DNA from: Paraescarpia echinospica | Lineage: Eukaryota > Annelida > Polychaeta > Sabellida > Siboglinidae | Assembly (NCBI GenBank): GCA_020002185.1 | Contig: CM034541.1 | Coordinates: 29,677,845 to 29,741,844, forward strand | Reading direction: 5' to 3' | Length of the DNA stretch: 64,000 nt | Shown here: one piece after another, positions 24,001-39,000 of the stretch | How positions within the stretch are numbered: the first letter of the stretch is position 1 | Layout of the letters: every line of letters starts with the position of its first letter | The notes under the pieces: model-generated | Told to the model about the DNA's origin: nothing | What the model saw: the letters and a program-made list of their open reading frames with translations, nothing else | The model's database searches: none | Position numbers and translations under genes: made by a program

Positions 24001-27000
24001 TCGCATGTACTTTTTTCAATAACAGCTCCATTGACCTTTAAAGAAGGAGTTTTACTTTTAATTGTAATAAATGTACGTAGAAATGTTGTTGGATTAAAAA
24101 TATTCTTGCCTCTGCTTGACTGATCCTGTTACTATTCACTCGTGTTTGACCTTGTAAAAACCTGTTCCTGATTTACTGACTCGTACTCCCATGTGCATTA
24201 GAAACCAGTGGCAGTATTATGTTGTGCAATGTTGGCAATCTCCGTAGCATGTTTCAGTTGGGGTTAAAGGATTGATAGTGATAATCATTTACATTGTCTT
24301 GTGTCAAACTTAACAGTGAAATGTTTGCCGCAATCATTCTCAGCCACAGAGTAAAAAGTCGAATCGGTCTTATCGTGTGGTCATGTTATGTAGTATAAAC
24401 TAAATAAATATGTTCTAACATATTGATCGCCCAAATGTTTTTCAATGAAACAATTTGTTTAGTAAAATTTCACTTTTGTCTGTTTCATATGTTAACGTTT
24501 TCCTCCCGGGCGGTTAGCATCTCGGGCACCATACTTTCGGGAATTCATCTGAAATCCCTTGAAAGAAAAGCAACGCTTTTATTTTTGAGAATTCCCTGTT
24601 GGTTAAGGGTACTTACCAGGTGAGGGTTAAAGGATGCCACATGAATGTTAGATGATTGATCGCAGTGTTACATGTACCATATTCATTCTTTACAAAATAT
24701 TCATAAAATTTAAAAAATTATTTTCTCAAACCAGTGTGAAAATTACAAAATGGTGGCGCCACATGGTGGAAATTATGTGTATTTACTGTTTCTCGTGTAC
24801 TTCACCATGCAATCATTCATTTCCGTGTTTTTAATAAAAATGGTGCTATTCACTCTGGTGCTTGTCACTCTGGATTAGAAAACAAATTTTTTTTAATTAT
24901 TTATGCCTACCAAGTATTTAAAACTATTTCGCATTGGAGAGATAAGTTAGAAGGCAAACGATCTGCATGACAGTGGTGCTAAGACGCGGAAAAAGTCGGA
25001 GAGCAGGCCATGTCGTACAAACAAGTTTAATTCAGCCGGGATGACACACGTCAACCTAACTGAAGCTAACTGGAAGTGATTTATACATCCATGTGATGGT
25101 GATTTTGTGGTCAAAAGGATACTGGAACTTTGCAAAGGCTGTGGATGTAGGTAGAACTTTCTTTCTCACATTGTCAATGGTTGACAGGGAATTACAATAA
25201 ATGATGGATCCAGTAATCAGTTTTAGTCACAAACCAACATCAGACCCTGCTGGAAAAGGGAGGTGTATACTAATTAAGGCATGTACGATAAAAAGAACGA
25301 ATACGGTATATGTTTCCTGTGGCTGTTCTGAGGTATGATAACAGTTCACTGATCACTTGTGGACATTTTTACTTTTACATAACTTGCACCAGTCATAGAA
25401 AACATGGGCGGCATTGTGAAAAACTGTTGAAAAAAACTTGTGCTTGTCAAGCATCACATACTTTGGGAAACCACCTTCTGTGTCTGTGTGTACATAGCGC
25501 CATCTGGTGGGTGGGCATTTGTTCTAGTGTAATTAATATAATTGTACTTTTTTCTACATGCAAGTTATATTTACCCAGAAAATAATGCTGACACTTACTT
25601 TGGAGTGTTTTAAGTGTATCTCCTCCAAGGCTGCAAGGTAGGATCACCTCTTTCTGTGGCATAAAGCGTTTGGAGCATAGCAGCCCTCTATTTAAGCAAC
25701 TGTGTACTTTGACGTGTGTAGACTTAATTAAAGTAAAGACAGCGATTATATTGTATAAGGCACAACACAGTGAACTACCAAATAGTTTGCAAAGAATGTT
25801 TAAACGGTTTGTCTCAACACATGGTACTCGACAGAAAGACACCTTTCGAAGTCATTGTGTGCGTATCACACAAACATCAACGTGCATTTCTGTTTGTGGA
25901 GTAAAACTGTGGAATACCCTACATGAAAGCATCACCAGCAGTAGAAACATAGTGGCTTTTAAAAAATCTATAAGTCCAATCTTCTATCTATGTATTAAGT
26001 GTAAGAAAAACATCCAAATAATTCTAACAAGACATTACATGGTCTAGGCGCTGTATATTGCATTATTTATTAAATTGAAATATTTTGTAATATGTTGTAT
26101 TAGTACAGTAAGTAACTATACTGGTTGGGGGTGAACCATACATATGTATTACACTTCTGTTCATCCCCTTTCCATCAACACTTATGAGTATTTTTTAGTT
26201 CACATGTTGAAAATGTTGTATTTTGGAATAACGGGATGTACAATTGTTTTATCTTGTTGTTGGAAATAAATAACGTAATATAATAATAAATATTAAAACT
26301 TTGTTTTGACACCGTCTTATCCGGGACCTCTGCCCCGTTCACGGGTGTGTACAAGCATATTAAATTCTAAATAGCTTAAAATTATAATTAGTCCAGTTAA
26401 AGTGATAAAGTAATAATAATAACGATACATTGTAGAACATGTTAAAACTGTAGAATGTTCCCCTGTTTAAATTATTTTAAATATATATTTACAAATTAAA
26501 CTGCATTCGTTAAAATATTATTAAATATGTGAAATATGAAAAATGATAATACCATCAATGCTACAATGATATAAATAAGGTAATAGAGACAATAAGATAA
26601 TATGTGTATTAAAAGTCCAACGTCAGTTATGTAAAACCCATTAAATGGAGAAGAACAATGTCTAGTTGTTTCTTAAATTGCGGGAGACTTACTTACCTCT
26701 TTCTATGTTCATTTGCTGCGTTGGACCATTGGTCTGCTAATCAGTGAAATATTTCAGAAAACACACCAAATGTTATTAGAGTTATTTATTTATGTGTATT
26801 GGTATGCTGTGCTTTTCTAGAGAGGGTTTTTCTCCAATTTTGAGTGAATCACCCACTTCCAGAGGGCACCACTTTGTACATACGTTTAAAAAAAATAGAA
26901 CTAGAGCAATGGTGATAACTGCTGCCCTTTCTTCGTTGTTCCACAATATAAGCTAGTTAAAATTAAACAGATAGTAAACTTACGATATATTTTATATTAT

Positions 27001-30000
27001 TGCTCATTAAGACATTTGGGTCATCAAGATGTAATATTGATATTTTTAATTTACCCTATAAAACATGGATTTACAATAAAACTGATCAGAATTGCACCTC
27101 ACTGCCAGACCTGGGGCGGAAGTACTCGGTACTCGTGTACTCGAGTAAATTTTTGAAGTACTCGTACTCATAAAACTTATGGGTCATGTACTCGTACTCA
27201 TACTCATACTCATTGTACTCAGATTTTACGAGTACATTACGAGTACATCTGAGTACTTTCTCAATATATACTGGGAACAATTAATTTATTTGCAGTTATA
27301 AAATCAAACTTTCTTGAAATATTGAAATGCTCAACTATTTTTTAAAATACTTTGTTATTTCACATAGAATGCCACCTTGCCATCCCTACACATAGTACAT
27401 CCTCATTCTCTGATAGCCATGAGTCCATGACTATGATACCCTAACATGGCAACAGGCAGCATCTTTCCCCAGTCAGAAAAACCCTGTTAAGCAAACAATA
27501 AATGTAGGCTATCAGTTCAGGCCATAAAACAGTTTAATCAAGCCACCGGGATGTCCATAAAGAGCCAACTACTAGTAGCAGTTAACCCACCTGTTAGACA
27601 GGGAATGCATTTAATGTAGTCTGGAGACCATGCCACTTGGCACTGGCCGACAGTGCTAACTGCTAAGAACAAGAACTGCCAGTCTTCCTCTGTAGAAGTA
27701 AGGTGGCTCAAGTCAGAAGTCACCCTACACTAATATAATCCGGTGCCAACTTAGTGTGACACCAGTGAAGCCATGTGGCATGATAGTCTAGGTCAGAGAG
27801 AACATGCACTGAGGGAGCAGAGATAAGAGAAATGCTAAACAAAGACATGTAGCCAGTGGGATGCCAGGTAACAAATCCTCCTGTTGGTTGCTTTGTTTTA
27901 CATGCTTAACCTGGAGACAACCAGCAAAGTTCAAATGATTGGCTGGGGGTATCCACTGTTCAGTCTCTTTTACCCACTCATTTGTGATCATTAAAGACAG
28001 ATATCAACTTGATTGGCTAAGTTTTTTTCTCAAATGTCAATGGTACTTTATGATTGGTTTACGTGTGCCTAGTTGGTCGGTGACTCAATATTGCCCCTAG
28101 ATATATCATGACAGTGATACCACATACCTACATTGCAGAGAGATCCACTAAATTGTCGATTTTACGATACGTTATTATTTAATATTTATATTTACAAAAA
28201 TGTACTTGTACTCGTACTCATGAGAATGTACTCGTACTCGTACTCATACTCAGCTTTTAGCAATGTACTCGTACTTGTACTCGTCCATCGTCAAAGTACT
28301 CGTACTCGTAAAAATGTACTCGGCCCCAGGTCTGCTCACTGCCTAACATCGTTTGGTCTGCTTGTTTTTTTAACAAAAGTTTATTTTGTGTGCTTCGACT
28401 AACACCTCTGTTTTGCTCCGCCCCTCCCCTCCCCGGTGTGCTTCCCGAAACTCCACCAGAGAGCGACAATGACAACGATGACGACTCGATCCCATTGGAT
28501 GTGGACGACAGGTGTGAGAGTGATATTTCAGGCATTGCTGATGATGACGATGACCTCTCATCCATCAGCTACAACATCGCAGACCTCCCTCTTACGGTCG
28601 GCAGCGTTGTAAGGTCGTACCGACATCGTCCGAACACAAAGATGAATACGTTCTTGACCGTCGTTGCCTTGGTGACCACATTTGCAGCTATTGGAATCGG
28701 CATTGGGCATTACTTTGGTGAGCATGTCAAGGTTTTCATAGAGTTTTATAACGATTTAAAAATTCATGAAAGTAATATATTCAAAGCATTAGGGTTTGTA
28801 AGAAACCTCTCTTTGATCAAGGTTTTTGTAATTTTTAAAATATAATTATATATATGACTTATATTTTATTATTTTTATAAATCTAATTTAAAGCTGCGCC
28901 TTACCTTTGACACAGTCGTGATGAACTTGAATAAAGTATATTGTAATTTTAGGCACGGCTAAAATGCAGGATATACGGTATCTGCAATGAGAGTGATTGT
29001 TGAAGGTTCGGTGAAGGAGGCGAGTCTGAGAGACGACCAGGTGGTACACATGAAGTCTCTACAAGACGACTACCTCAGATGTCTGAAGCAACAGAACACT
29101 CTCTCGTCTCAACTCGCCGCCAGCACTCCGGTAGGTGGAGCCACTATTGTGTAGGTGGTGTCGTAGTGGTTAGAACAATGGACACTCAATCTAGGGTTTG
29201 AGTCCTGTTGCTATTTTGTTCACTCCACACTGCCCTAGTTCACTCAGCTGTATAAATAAGTACCTGGCTATAGACAGTGGAGGATCTTGTTGAATGAGTA
29301 GTTTTTTGTGCAGGAACTGCAACATCAAAATTGAGATAGCATTTGAAAGACACAGCGTGATGTGTTAAGACTAAGTGAAATTAAATTGTTTATGTTTTTG
29401 AAACTTCGTATACGTAAACTTAATACTTAGTAAAGTACTGTGCCAAATATGAAGCCTGTTCATTGCGACTCATGTTACTGTGTCCGCTCAAATGTTGCTA
29501 AAGTCACCGCAAGCAATGCCGCTGAGCACATCCTATCCTTTAGCATAGCGAGTGGCGGTGCAACTTATTCTTTTACACTGTATGTGAAATTGCAATTGCG
29601 GAATTTTTATTTTTTTATATTACCTTAAAGATAATCATCTTATCTACAAGTCTGTTGCTTTATTTACACAGGAATTGTGTTATCTTTTTGAGTTATTGCT
29701 ATTTGAACATCGTGAATGCTCAACCTTGCATTATATCCGTTAAGCATTTGTGATGTTCAAATGGCAATGATTCAAAAACTAAAAATAAATAATGGGTACA
29801 TCCAGTGACATATTTGTAGATATGATTATTATCTTTACTGTGATGTCAAAAATAAATTAAATCCCATTGCAAGTTGAGTATTCGCAATGTTCAAATGGCA
29901 ATAACTGAAAAATTAAACAAAATTCCTGTGTGCATCCAGCGACACATTTGTAGGTAAGATTTTTATCTTTACAGTGATATAAAATAATGTTAAATTCCAC

Positions 30001-33000
30001 AATTGCAATTTTAGGTAAAGCCTGAAACACCAACCCGCATAGGTGTGCACCATGCTAAATCCAAACAGTCTACCTGCAGTGTAATGTCACCTTGACTGCT
30101 AAGTGTCATAATAAACTGTGCAGAAAGTGTGCAGAAAAGCACTACCAAAAGGGGCCTTGAATAGGGTGATGGTGGGGGGTTAAAAAATTAGTTGACTATC
30201 AGGACACTAATTTTAGAGTATATTTCATTCAGATTGGGAATAAACAAATTACATTTTGTTTTGTCTTTAAGAACTTACCCTCTCTATCTGTAATGTAGTT
30301 AAATGGTGTCCATACCTAGGTATGATGAAGAAGTTCTTTAAAATGATGAAGAAGTTCTTTAAAATGTTTTCGTCTGGTTGTTAAATCAGCAAAATTCACC
30401 TTTGTTGAATACGTATCTGTAGCTTTGATGCTTTGTTGTGATATTGTAATGCTTAACATTTATTATTATGTAATAATAAAATTGTTTTGTTTCACGGATT
30501 TAGGCATATTAAAAAGGCTATCGTAATAACGATTTAGCCATTTAAGATTTTGTCTACCTTTACTAGATGTGCCACTGTAAACCATCCTCGCACACCAGGT
30601 GTCGCTGCTGCTGATTACGTCAGTGCCAGCCAGCAGTACCCCCTGGCTGATCATTTTGCAAAACTCTGAATTTAAGCTCAGCCTATGAAATCGCTCACTA
30701 GATCAGTGGATATCGGCAGGTCAAGTGATCATAATAAAGCTAATTTCAACCAACCGTGGCTCGTGTTACATGCAATGTTTAGGAAGTCGAAGCAATTATT
30801 CGAATACACAATACCGCTCAGCTGCTTGTGCTAATGGGCGAACGGGTCATTATATATTGGGATTCCCAGAAGTAGTTTATCCGTCTTCAAATTGAGGCGG
30901 GTATTTGCGCTATTCTCACGAGTGATGCAGTCGCGACTGGCGAAGTCAATTACTAGATTGACTCAGCTAACTTCCGCACTTTGCATAGGGGATCAGCCAG
31001 GGCTAGTTTTGCATGGCAAACAGCCCTGGCTTGCGAGGATGCTGTAAACACTATTAGTTTTTATTCATTTTCCCAATAGTAGTTCTTTATAATTAATTTA
31101 TTAAAATTATTTTAGTTGATGTATGAAAGTGCATTCCGGTCCCATTGATGTAGAAATGACAAAAGTATTTCGTTTTGTCAGAGTGAGAAGAAAATTTCCG
31201 CAGTCACATCTCTGTGGAAGTCAAAGTACGAAGAATTGATCTTTGAGAAGGCAGATTTGGAAATGAAAATGATCACGATGAATGAGGAAATGAAGACAGT
31301 GGAAGACCAGGTAAATAGCTGCACCTGGTTTAACCTGCCTGAAAATGTCCAGACACCCTCATCTCTGGCCACCTGAAAGCATCTTTTACCTTTGAAAATG
31401 TGTGATGGTCGCATCATCATCTGATATTTATGTAACTTGTGTCACTGGATTCTTTAGTATATTTGCCATGTACACGGGGGTATTTGTCATACGGTTTTTA
31501 TATTGGAAGTTTTTGAATGAGCGTTCTTTGAAACTATCAACCGATGAAGAGTTTAGATATGCATGTGTAAAGCACTTTGAGCAGTCCTGAGAACTGGATA
31601 CCGCGCTACGTAACAACTCACCTTTACATAGTATTCTATGCTAACACACCCAGACGCAGCGTGTCGCATTTCACACATTAAATTTAACACTTGATGGGTA
31701 TATGTATTCAATTTTCTTTATAATAATGCAATGTTAAGAAATGAAGTACAAAGTAGTTAAATGGAAAAAGTAGGTGTACCCACACCTTGGTGATTTTTGC
31801 ACGTGCTGTGGAGACTCGGGGAGTGTTTTTCATAAAATGTGCGGGTTCTAAAAGTTTAAATACTGTGTGGAGCATGATAGTGTATTTGTGAGAGCTTCGG
31901 ACGCTCAAGGGATTCTGGGTTTCAATCCTCCTTCTGCCTTATCGAATCTTGGGCAAGTCTGTTCATTCTACGTTACTCCAGTTCTCAGCCGTATAATTGA
32001 GTATTTAGGTATAGACAGTGGTGGATATTTGTGTACGAGTTGTCGTTGTGCATTAATTGCAAGGTGGCTGAATGCCTCCCAGAGAAGTTGAGATGGTGTT
32101 CGGTTGAACAGATCTGTCACGGGTGAAGTGTAAATGCTTTGTGCATTCGTAAGGCCTGGAAGATACTGCGCTTTTTACCTTTAAATATGGCTCATATAAT
32201 GAAAGCAGGTGTCTGTGACAGCTCAGAAAATATAGTTTAGTTATTCTTTGCTAAAGAGCACAAAACTTAGTAGAAATACAATGCATGGCATATTGCATAA
32301 TAACTGTTAGTGCATACTATATTCATCTCTAGTTATATTTATATCATTATAATGCTGACAAATGTACATTATTCAACAAATCTGTGTGTAGTGAGGTCAT
32401 ATGTTTTTGTTTACTGATCTATATCTCTGGGGATATTTACAATAAAAATTTAGTTTTTTAATTCCAGCAGATTTGATCACATCACCGTTTCATGTCACTA
32501 ATTGTCTATTTATTTTAAAATATTCAAATGGCAGGAAAACACAATATTTAAGTTTTGGTTATAGAAAAAATTGTTTTGAGTAAAATCTGTATGAATAAAA
32601 TCCCATTTCGATTTCTTGAAAATGACACCACTGGTACCTTTCTAAACTGTTGCACTCGTGGTGTGTCCGGAAACATCACATTACGTGGAGATACAGCAAA
32701 TTACATGGGTAAACACTGCGGAACCATCTGATATGTTTTCTTTGGTGATTATTGTGAATTGGTCCAACATTTTTTATTAAAATGGTGTTGTATGTTTTCT
32801 TCAAATGCCATCAGTGGATCGCAGTAATACTGTCACCTAGCGATCAAACTTCTTAGAATGGCCCCCCACTAACCAATGATCGATTATGAAAACCAAACCG
32901 ATTCCCAATGTCACTGTCAGTATGTGTTCATGTTGTTTCCCTCACAAGATCAAGACCTGCCAAACGGAGACGGTGAAGTTGAAAGACGACCTTGATAAAC

Positions 33001-36000
33001 TCGAAACAGAATTCTTTGCTGAAGGGAACAAATTACGGGAGAGCATCACTTCAATGACTAAAGAACAGGACAACCTAGGGAAACAAGAGACAGAACTCGA
33101 AGCAAAAGTGGGTTTATTTACCTTACCTTAAAACACTGACTATTATCCCAGTAGCTTCTCTCAATTGATGTGCTCAGAAACTGATGTCACATTCAAAGTT
33201 ATGCATGTCACTTCTGGCAAACTTTGCCTTGCCAGCAATCTTTCCAAATATGTGTATTACATTGCTGGGACGGCAGTACATTTGCCGAATAATGTATCAC
33301 TGCATGCAGTTCCCTATAAGCAACTTTGTCCTGCGTTTTTGTTGCAAAGAAATACATTTCGGACTACATTTTTCAACAAAATATACAATGGAATGTTCAA
33401 CACCTTCACATGTGCGGCAGCCACTATGTAAGCTAGATGGTAACGTAATAAATGATATGACAGATCCATTGATTCCACCATCCGTGATCTACCACAGCAA
33501 TCCAGGTGTTAAGGTAGCTGGGCCGGGTATCATGTCAGTTGATTTCTTAATTTTTTTCTTCATAGAACATTAGTAGGTGTCAGTATGAACATGTGTACTA
33601 TTAAAAAACCAAGGCACTAGCGCCATATGTCACCAATCAGTCCTTTAAAACCTAGTATTTTTCGTGAGTCTGTGGAAAGTCCCTTTTCAGATTCTTGGAA
33701 ACTGACGATGTTTCCATAGTGACGATCACGTGTGCGTCAGCCCAGTTCAAACATAAATTCATTCACCATGAATGCAGATCATAATAGTCTGGTTATTCTC
33801 ATGCCACTATGCTGTTGTATTATAATTACCTAAATGCATCACTACTGGCGGTAGTTTCGTTTATTCTCCGATAATGCCCGACCTCAGCCGCCATTTGCAA
33901 TGACACGTGACTGACCCCAGCAGGTGTCAATCAATCTTGTCTACCACAACAAGTTCAACACATGGCCCTTCATAACACAATATCATGAGACAACTTGGCG
34001 GGAAAACCTTGGGGGAAAATCTCAATAATAGAAGTGTCTGTCAAATTGTGTTGAAATAAGCCACATGCCAGTAAACAAGTCACATTTCTAAGCAAAAAAC
34101 AACCATCTAGTGACATGTATATTATTGGTAACAACCAGGAAGTATTACTTAATTTAACTTTTTATAAAAACTACAATACTTACAAAACCATAACTTGGCA
34201 TATGAACTCGACTTGTGTTTACCCAAAATTGCACGGGATGGTTTTATGTTTGGTGAAGGGGTCGTGCCAAAAATGCAGTACGGATTTTTGCTGTCTTTCA
34301 ACATTGTAACAAAATGTTTATAAAGCTGTATCAAACTTAATATGCATTTGTTTACAAAAAAACGTATGAATGTCAATAACATGTTTGTACTTACAACCAT
34401 AAAAATTTTTCTTTTGGGGAGTTTCTCAAAATGAAATAAAATGCCATTTTAAGGCGATTTTTGACATCTTTTTTTAATTGTCTTTAAATACATTTAAATA
34501 TCTCTAAACAACATAAAAAATCAATTCTTTTTGGTCTGGAACATTGTTTAGTATCTGAGGCAAACTCTGAAAAAAAATGGTTAGCTTATCTTCAAAACTT
34601 ATATTAGAAATGATTAATTCAAAAGAAGCATATATAGTAGCCGGTGCAACCACCTTAAATTGTTGTGGCATTTTACATGCGAGTCAGAAATAGCTGTCTA
34701 GGACACGCCCCATAAATTTTGCGATTTTGGCTGAAATTGAATAATACTAAAGGTATTTTGTCATTGTTTTTTTATATAACCAAATTTGCAAATAAGTTTT
34801 TGTCAAAACAGCTGTTTAGGTAGATGCTATATTTTTTTAGGAATATAAATTAAAAACTGCTGAAGGTATTTTAACAAACTCTGTGGAATCCAGTGAGGCG
34901 TAACATTCTATTTTACAATTTTCTAACATGATTCCCACATTGCAGTGACATATAACATATTATTTCTCTCTTATTAATTTGTCTTCATCTTGAACTGTCA
35001 GTAATTAATGATGCTATCTGTGTTCTTTAGATCAAGACTTGTCAGAAGGAATCGGCCGCACTGAGAGCGGATGTTAGCCAGCGGGACACAGAGCTCCACA
35101 CATGCAAACACATCGAAGGAAACAAGTTGCGCGAGAGTATCGCAGCAATGACAGAAGAACGGGACAAGCACAGGAGACGGGAGGAGGAGCTGGAGAGGCA
35201 GTTGGGAGAACTCTCCTCCGTGGAGTCGACATCAGGGAAGATGATCGTGTCGTTGGAGAACCAGCTGAACGCGGAGAGAGAGGCTCATGTATGATTATGT
35301 TTCATTACCTCCAGGTCGCTGTGCCAGAATGGTTTATGTGCAACTAGCCTCAATCACCCTGGCCTCGTAATGTGGCACCACTCTTTGTCTTTTCTTCGAG
35401 AGCCTATGGAGTCTTGCAATAAGCATCGTAACGTAAATGGTTGCTTACTCTGAATTAGTGTAACCAGTGAAATTGACTCCTTTGCTAAACCATCGTTTTT
35501 TTAGTTTGTACAAAACATTCAAACCAAGTCTTAACTCCGAATATATTGACACAAGTCATACATAAAAATAAAACTGAGTTGCAATTGATAACACTTAGAT
35601 CAGGTAGAAATCCCATAATAATCCACTTTTTCGACCACATATCTGTAGGTTCCTTTTCTATTCCATAATACTATTAGAAATGTAACTGCATCATCTGAAA
35701 TGTTAACAGTATCATGTTAAATATATTTTAATCATACACACAAATACAGGCTCAAAAGTACAATTTGACACTAACAGTCATTATGCCATCTATTGCCAGA
35801 CTCTTTCTCAGTGAAGTCGCACAGCCGGACGAGAGTTGGTAAACGAGCCTGATCTGCACACCATTTCTTATTCAGAATTCTTAGGAAGTTATGCATTTGT
35901 CGCTTTCGAATTTCATTTTCTCTGGTGCATGTTGTGAAACTAGTAGTACCTTTGTAGTTTGAAGCGATACTAGATTCAAACTTGAATTTTTACAGTGCAT

Positions 36001-39000
36001 TGTGTATGTTTTTAAATACACCTCCACAATAAGTTTTTAATATAAACCAAAGCAGGGTGAATATAGTGATACTCTGTTTGATAGTGCATTAGTCAAGGAA
36101 TCGGTCATACACTGTTCTTATTCCCAAATTGCTTATCATCGATTTGTGTAGCTCCTTATTTACTGACTGTTTTGTCATTGATCAGTTTCCATTTCACTTA
36201 TCTTTACTTACATCAAGCGAGACAGAGACACAATATCTTAAGCTAAGCACAGTGTCTTATCCCTATTTGCGTGATATTTGATAAATTTACTGCAGATATT
36301 CAGTTGGAAATAAAGTACAAATTTTACCAGATTTTAAATGTAACGTAAACTGGTCGTTGCTGGTGTTCCAGGCCCATACTTTGGACAAGATCACAATGCT
36401 GAAGAACCGACTGAACCAGTTGCAAACTGAACATATCAATCTACAGGAGAAATCTACAAAACTGAGATATGTCGAGCACCCCGCAAACAGTAATGATCCT
36501 CCAGAGGTAGCTGCCATTGTACTAAAGAACACTGTCAACCAGCTGGCCAATGAAAATGATGACCTAAAGACGGCCATCGGCAAGATGCGTTATCGGCCCT
36601 ACCTGAACTCGCCAGCGAACACGGACTGTGCTGGCAAACAGGCTGATGATGATAGTATGGCAGTCACGTTGGCAAAGACTACTCAACTGTTGGATTCCGC
36701 ATCAGACACGACACCGTCACAGGACGAAGGAGAAGAGACAGGTGTCAACAGCGTTGAAGTCCCAACAGCAGAAGTAAAAGGTAACATCAATCACCTTCTT
36801 CACAGTAAACCATTTAAGCGTGCAAACGGTGTTTCTCTAACGAGATTGTATTATTGAAATGTCTTTTTGTAGTAATCAGATAGGATGCAAATAACTGCTT
36901 CTAACCATTGTTTTACATACGTGAAAATTTTCTTGTAAAGTCACTTCTATTCATGCACAGAGCATTAGCCCTAATTAGACCGTTGTAATATACTGGTGGG
37001 AGCATAAATCGAGCGTCCTAATATATTTTAACGAAAACCTGATTAACTTCTTCCAGAGATTAGATCGTTAAGTGGTAAATCTCAATCAAATTTGTGCAAC
37101 CAAACTGTTGGAAAATTTGTTTTGAGTGAAGTACTTACGAAAATAGACTAGCACAATATAAATCTCATAAAAGACGCCTACTGGGTGCTATTTGAGCTGT
37201 ATGAATCGCAATGTGGCCAGAATGTGTCACGTGAGCCAGTACAAGATCAGGCAGTCTACCAAAATAGGCCAGCAGCATTACAATATGAGATTCAGTGACA
37301 CAGTTTTTGATGTGGCACCAATTTTTTAGTCGTGAGTATAATTAATTTGAGGTGCTATGCCATCCACATAGAAACTGTTATGAGTAAACTGAACTGTCTT
37401 TAGTGATGAAATGACAAGATTACGAATGATATGTCTTATTCGTTATATTGACATGCTTGTTATCTGCAGGGCCGGCGGACACGGATCCAGAGGGAGTGAG
37501 GCCAGAGGTACAGCAAGAAAGCGAACAAACAAAGAGGCTCGCCGCGCTTCAAGAGTGGCTTCAGCACGAGCGTGGCTGTAGGCAGTTGTGGCAGTTCTAC
37601 TCGAAGGAAACGTCCCACAACAAAGAAACCGCAGACAGCGAGCAGTTCAATCCTACGTTCTTCACCTGCGTCAGTTACCTTCTGCGACAGGTCGACGTGT
37701 CGCAGTTACTTAAGGACACCGCGACGTACATCGTACAGGACACGCAGGTGGAGTTACAAAAGAAGTGGGCATTCTTCAAGATGATGCTCACTGATTCCGC
37801 CTTGAACAACTTGCTTAGGCGCAAGTGGGAAGAGTTTGATGCAGTAGCAGCGTCGTCAGAAACTGTTGACAAAGCGAGGGGTATGGTGGAAACGATTCGC
37901 GGACTTCTGCAGCAAAAATGGGAAGAGTTTAACCAGTATGCTGAATCGAGGTCTAAGACGAAGGATAAGGACGGAAAGTTGGGTGCAGATTCGTCGGAGA
38001 AGTTCCAGACGTATTTGAACAGGACGAAAGAGACCGTCGATAAGCTGACGCAGAAGATAAAGAGTACGTGGAGCCATGTGAAGAACTTCTCCAGTGAATT
38101 CCTCACCAAGCACGAGCCCATGAAGAAGATAGAGCAGGTCGGCAAGAAGTTGCAGGGCAGTCTGAAGAGTCTGACGAAGACCATCAAGACGCAGATACAA
38201 GAAATAAAGAAGAAGATCCGTCGGGGCAAGAAGATGCTCTTCCAACACAGGCCGTGGAAACAAGGCTGCAGGAAGCACAAAGGCCACGAGTGTAGAAAGG
38301 GCAAGCACTGTTGGGACGACCATCAGAGGTTCACTTCGACCAAACACAGACACTTCGGTGCGACAAAACGCGACCGGATCCACAGCCGATCGTCGGAGAA
38401 GAGGCACTTTAGGAGTCGGCCGCACCACAAGCAGCGCCAGTCGGCCGAGTACGAGGAGAGCTACGACGACTTCTGGCGAATGGCGCCGTTCACGCCAGAC
38501 GAAATCGTGCCTGAAGATTTCTTCGAGGGCAACCGACGCGAGCAACGCAAGCAGAAGCAGCGAGTACGTAAGATGCACGGCCGACTTCAGCAGTTCAACG
38601 AGGAAATGCTGTATTCCATGGATGACGACGACATCGAGGAAATGTGGGAGGACTTCCGCAAACTGAAGGACGACTTTGACGACGTAAAAGAGCAACCGGA
38701 CCGTCTGAGGATGTGGCTGGTGTGCCAGACGCGATGGTGGAAGAGTCGATTCCATCGCAAGCATCGCGACGAGAACAAGATCATCAACGGCTGCCAACGA
38801 CAGCTGATGCCGTGGCAGATGAGTGTGCTCTGCTCGCATCGCCTATGGTGTCGCGACGAACGTGACAGAAAGTGTAATCACAAATTCAAACTAGGGTCAT
38901 TTTGCAGATTACACGCTGTCAAGGTGGTGGAGAGATCTCGACGGGCTGAAGATAAGGAAAAGAGGGGTAAGAAGCGTGCCGAGAGATATTCCAGATACGA

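Noticed and set aside
28390..28459. Extension of exon D upstream of its acceptor
   Set aside because: The frame stays open, but it starts at GTG, crosses the pyrimidine tract, and the acceptor at 28459 is the one that keeps phase with exon C.
37448..37469. Independent gene starting at TTG 37448
   Set aside because: The 5' part is intron: the acceptor TATCTGCAG at 37461-37469 joins the frame to exon I in phase.
37675..38839. Long antisense frames (209 and 327 codons) opposite the terminal exon
   Set aside because: They are shadows of the G/C-rich CCPG1-like exon; the sense frame has splice and family support.
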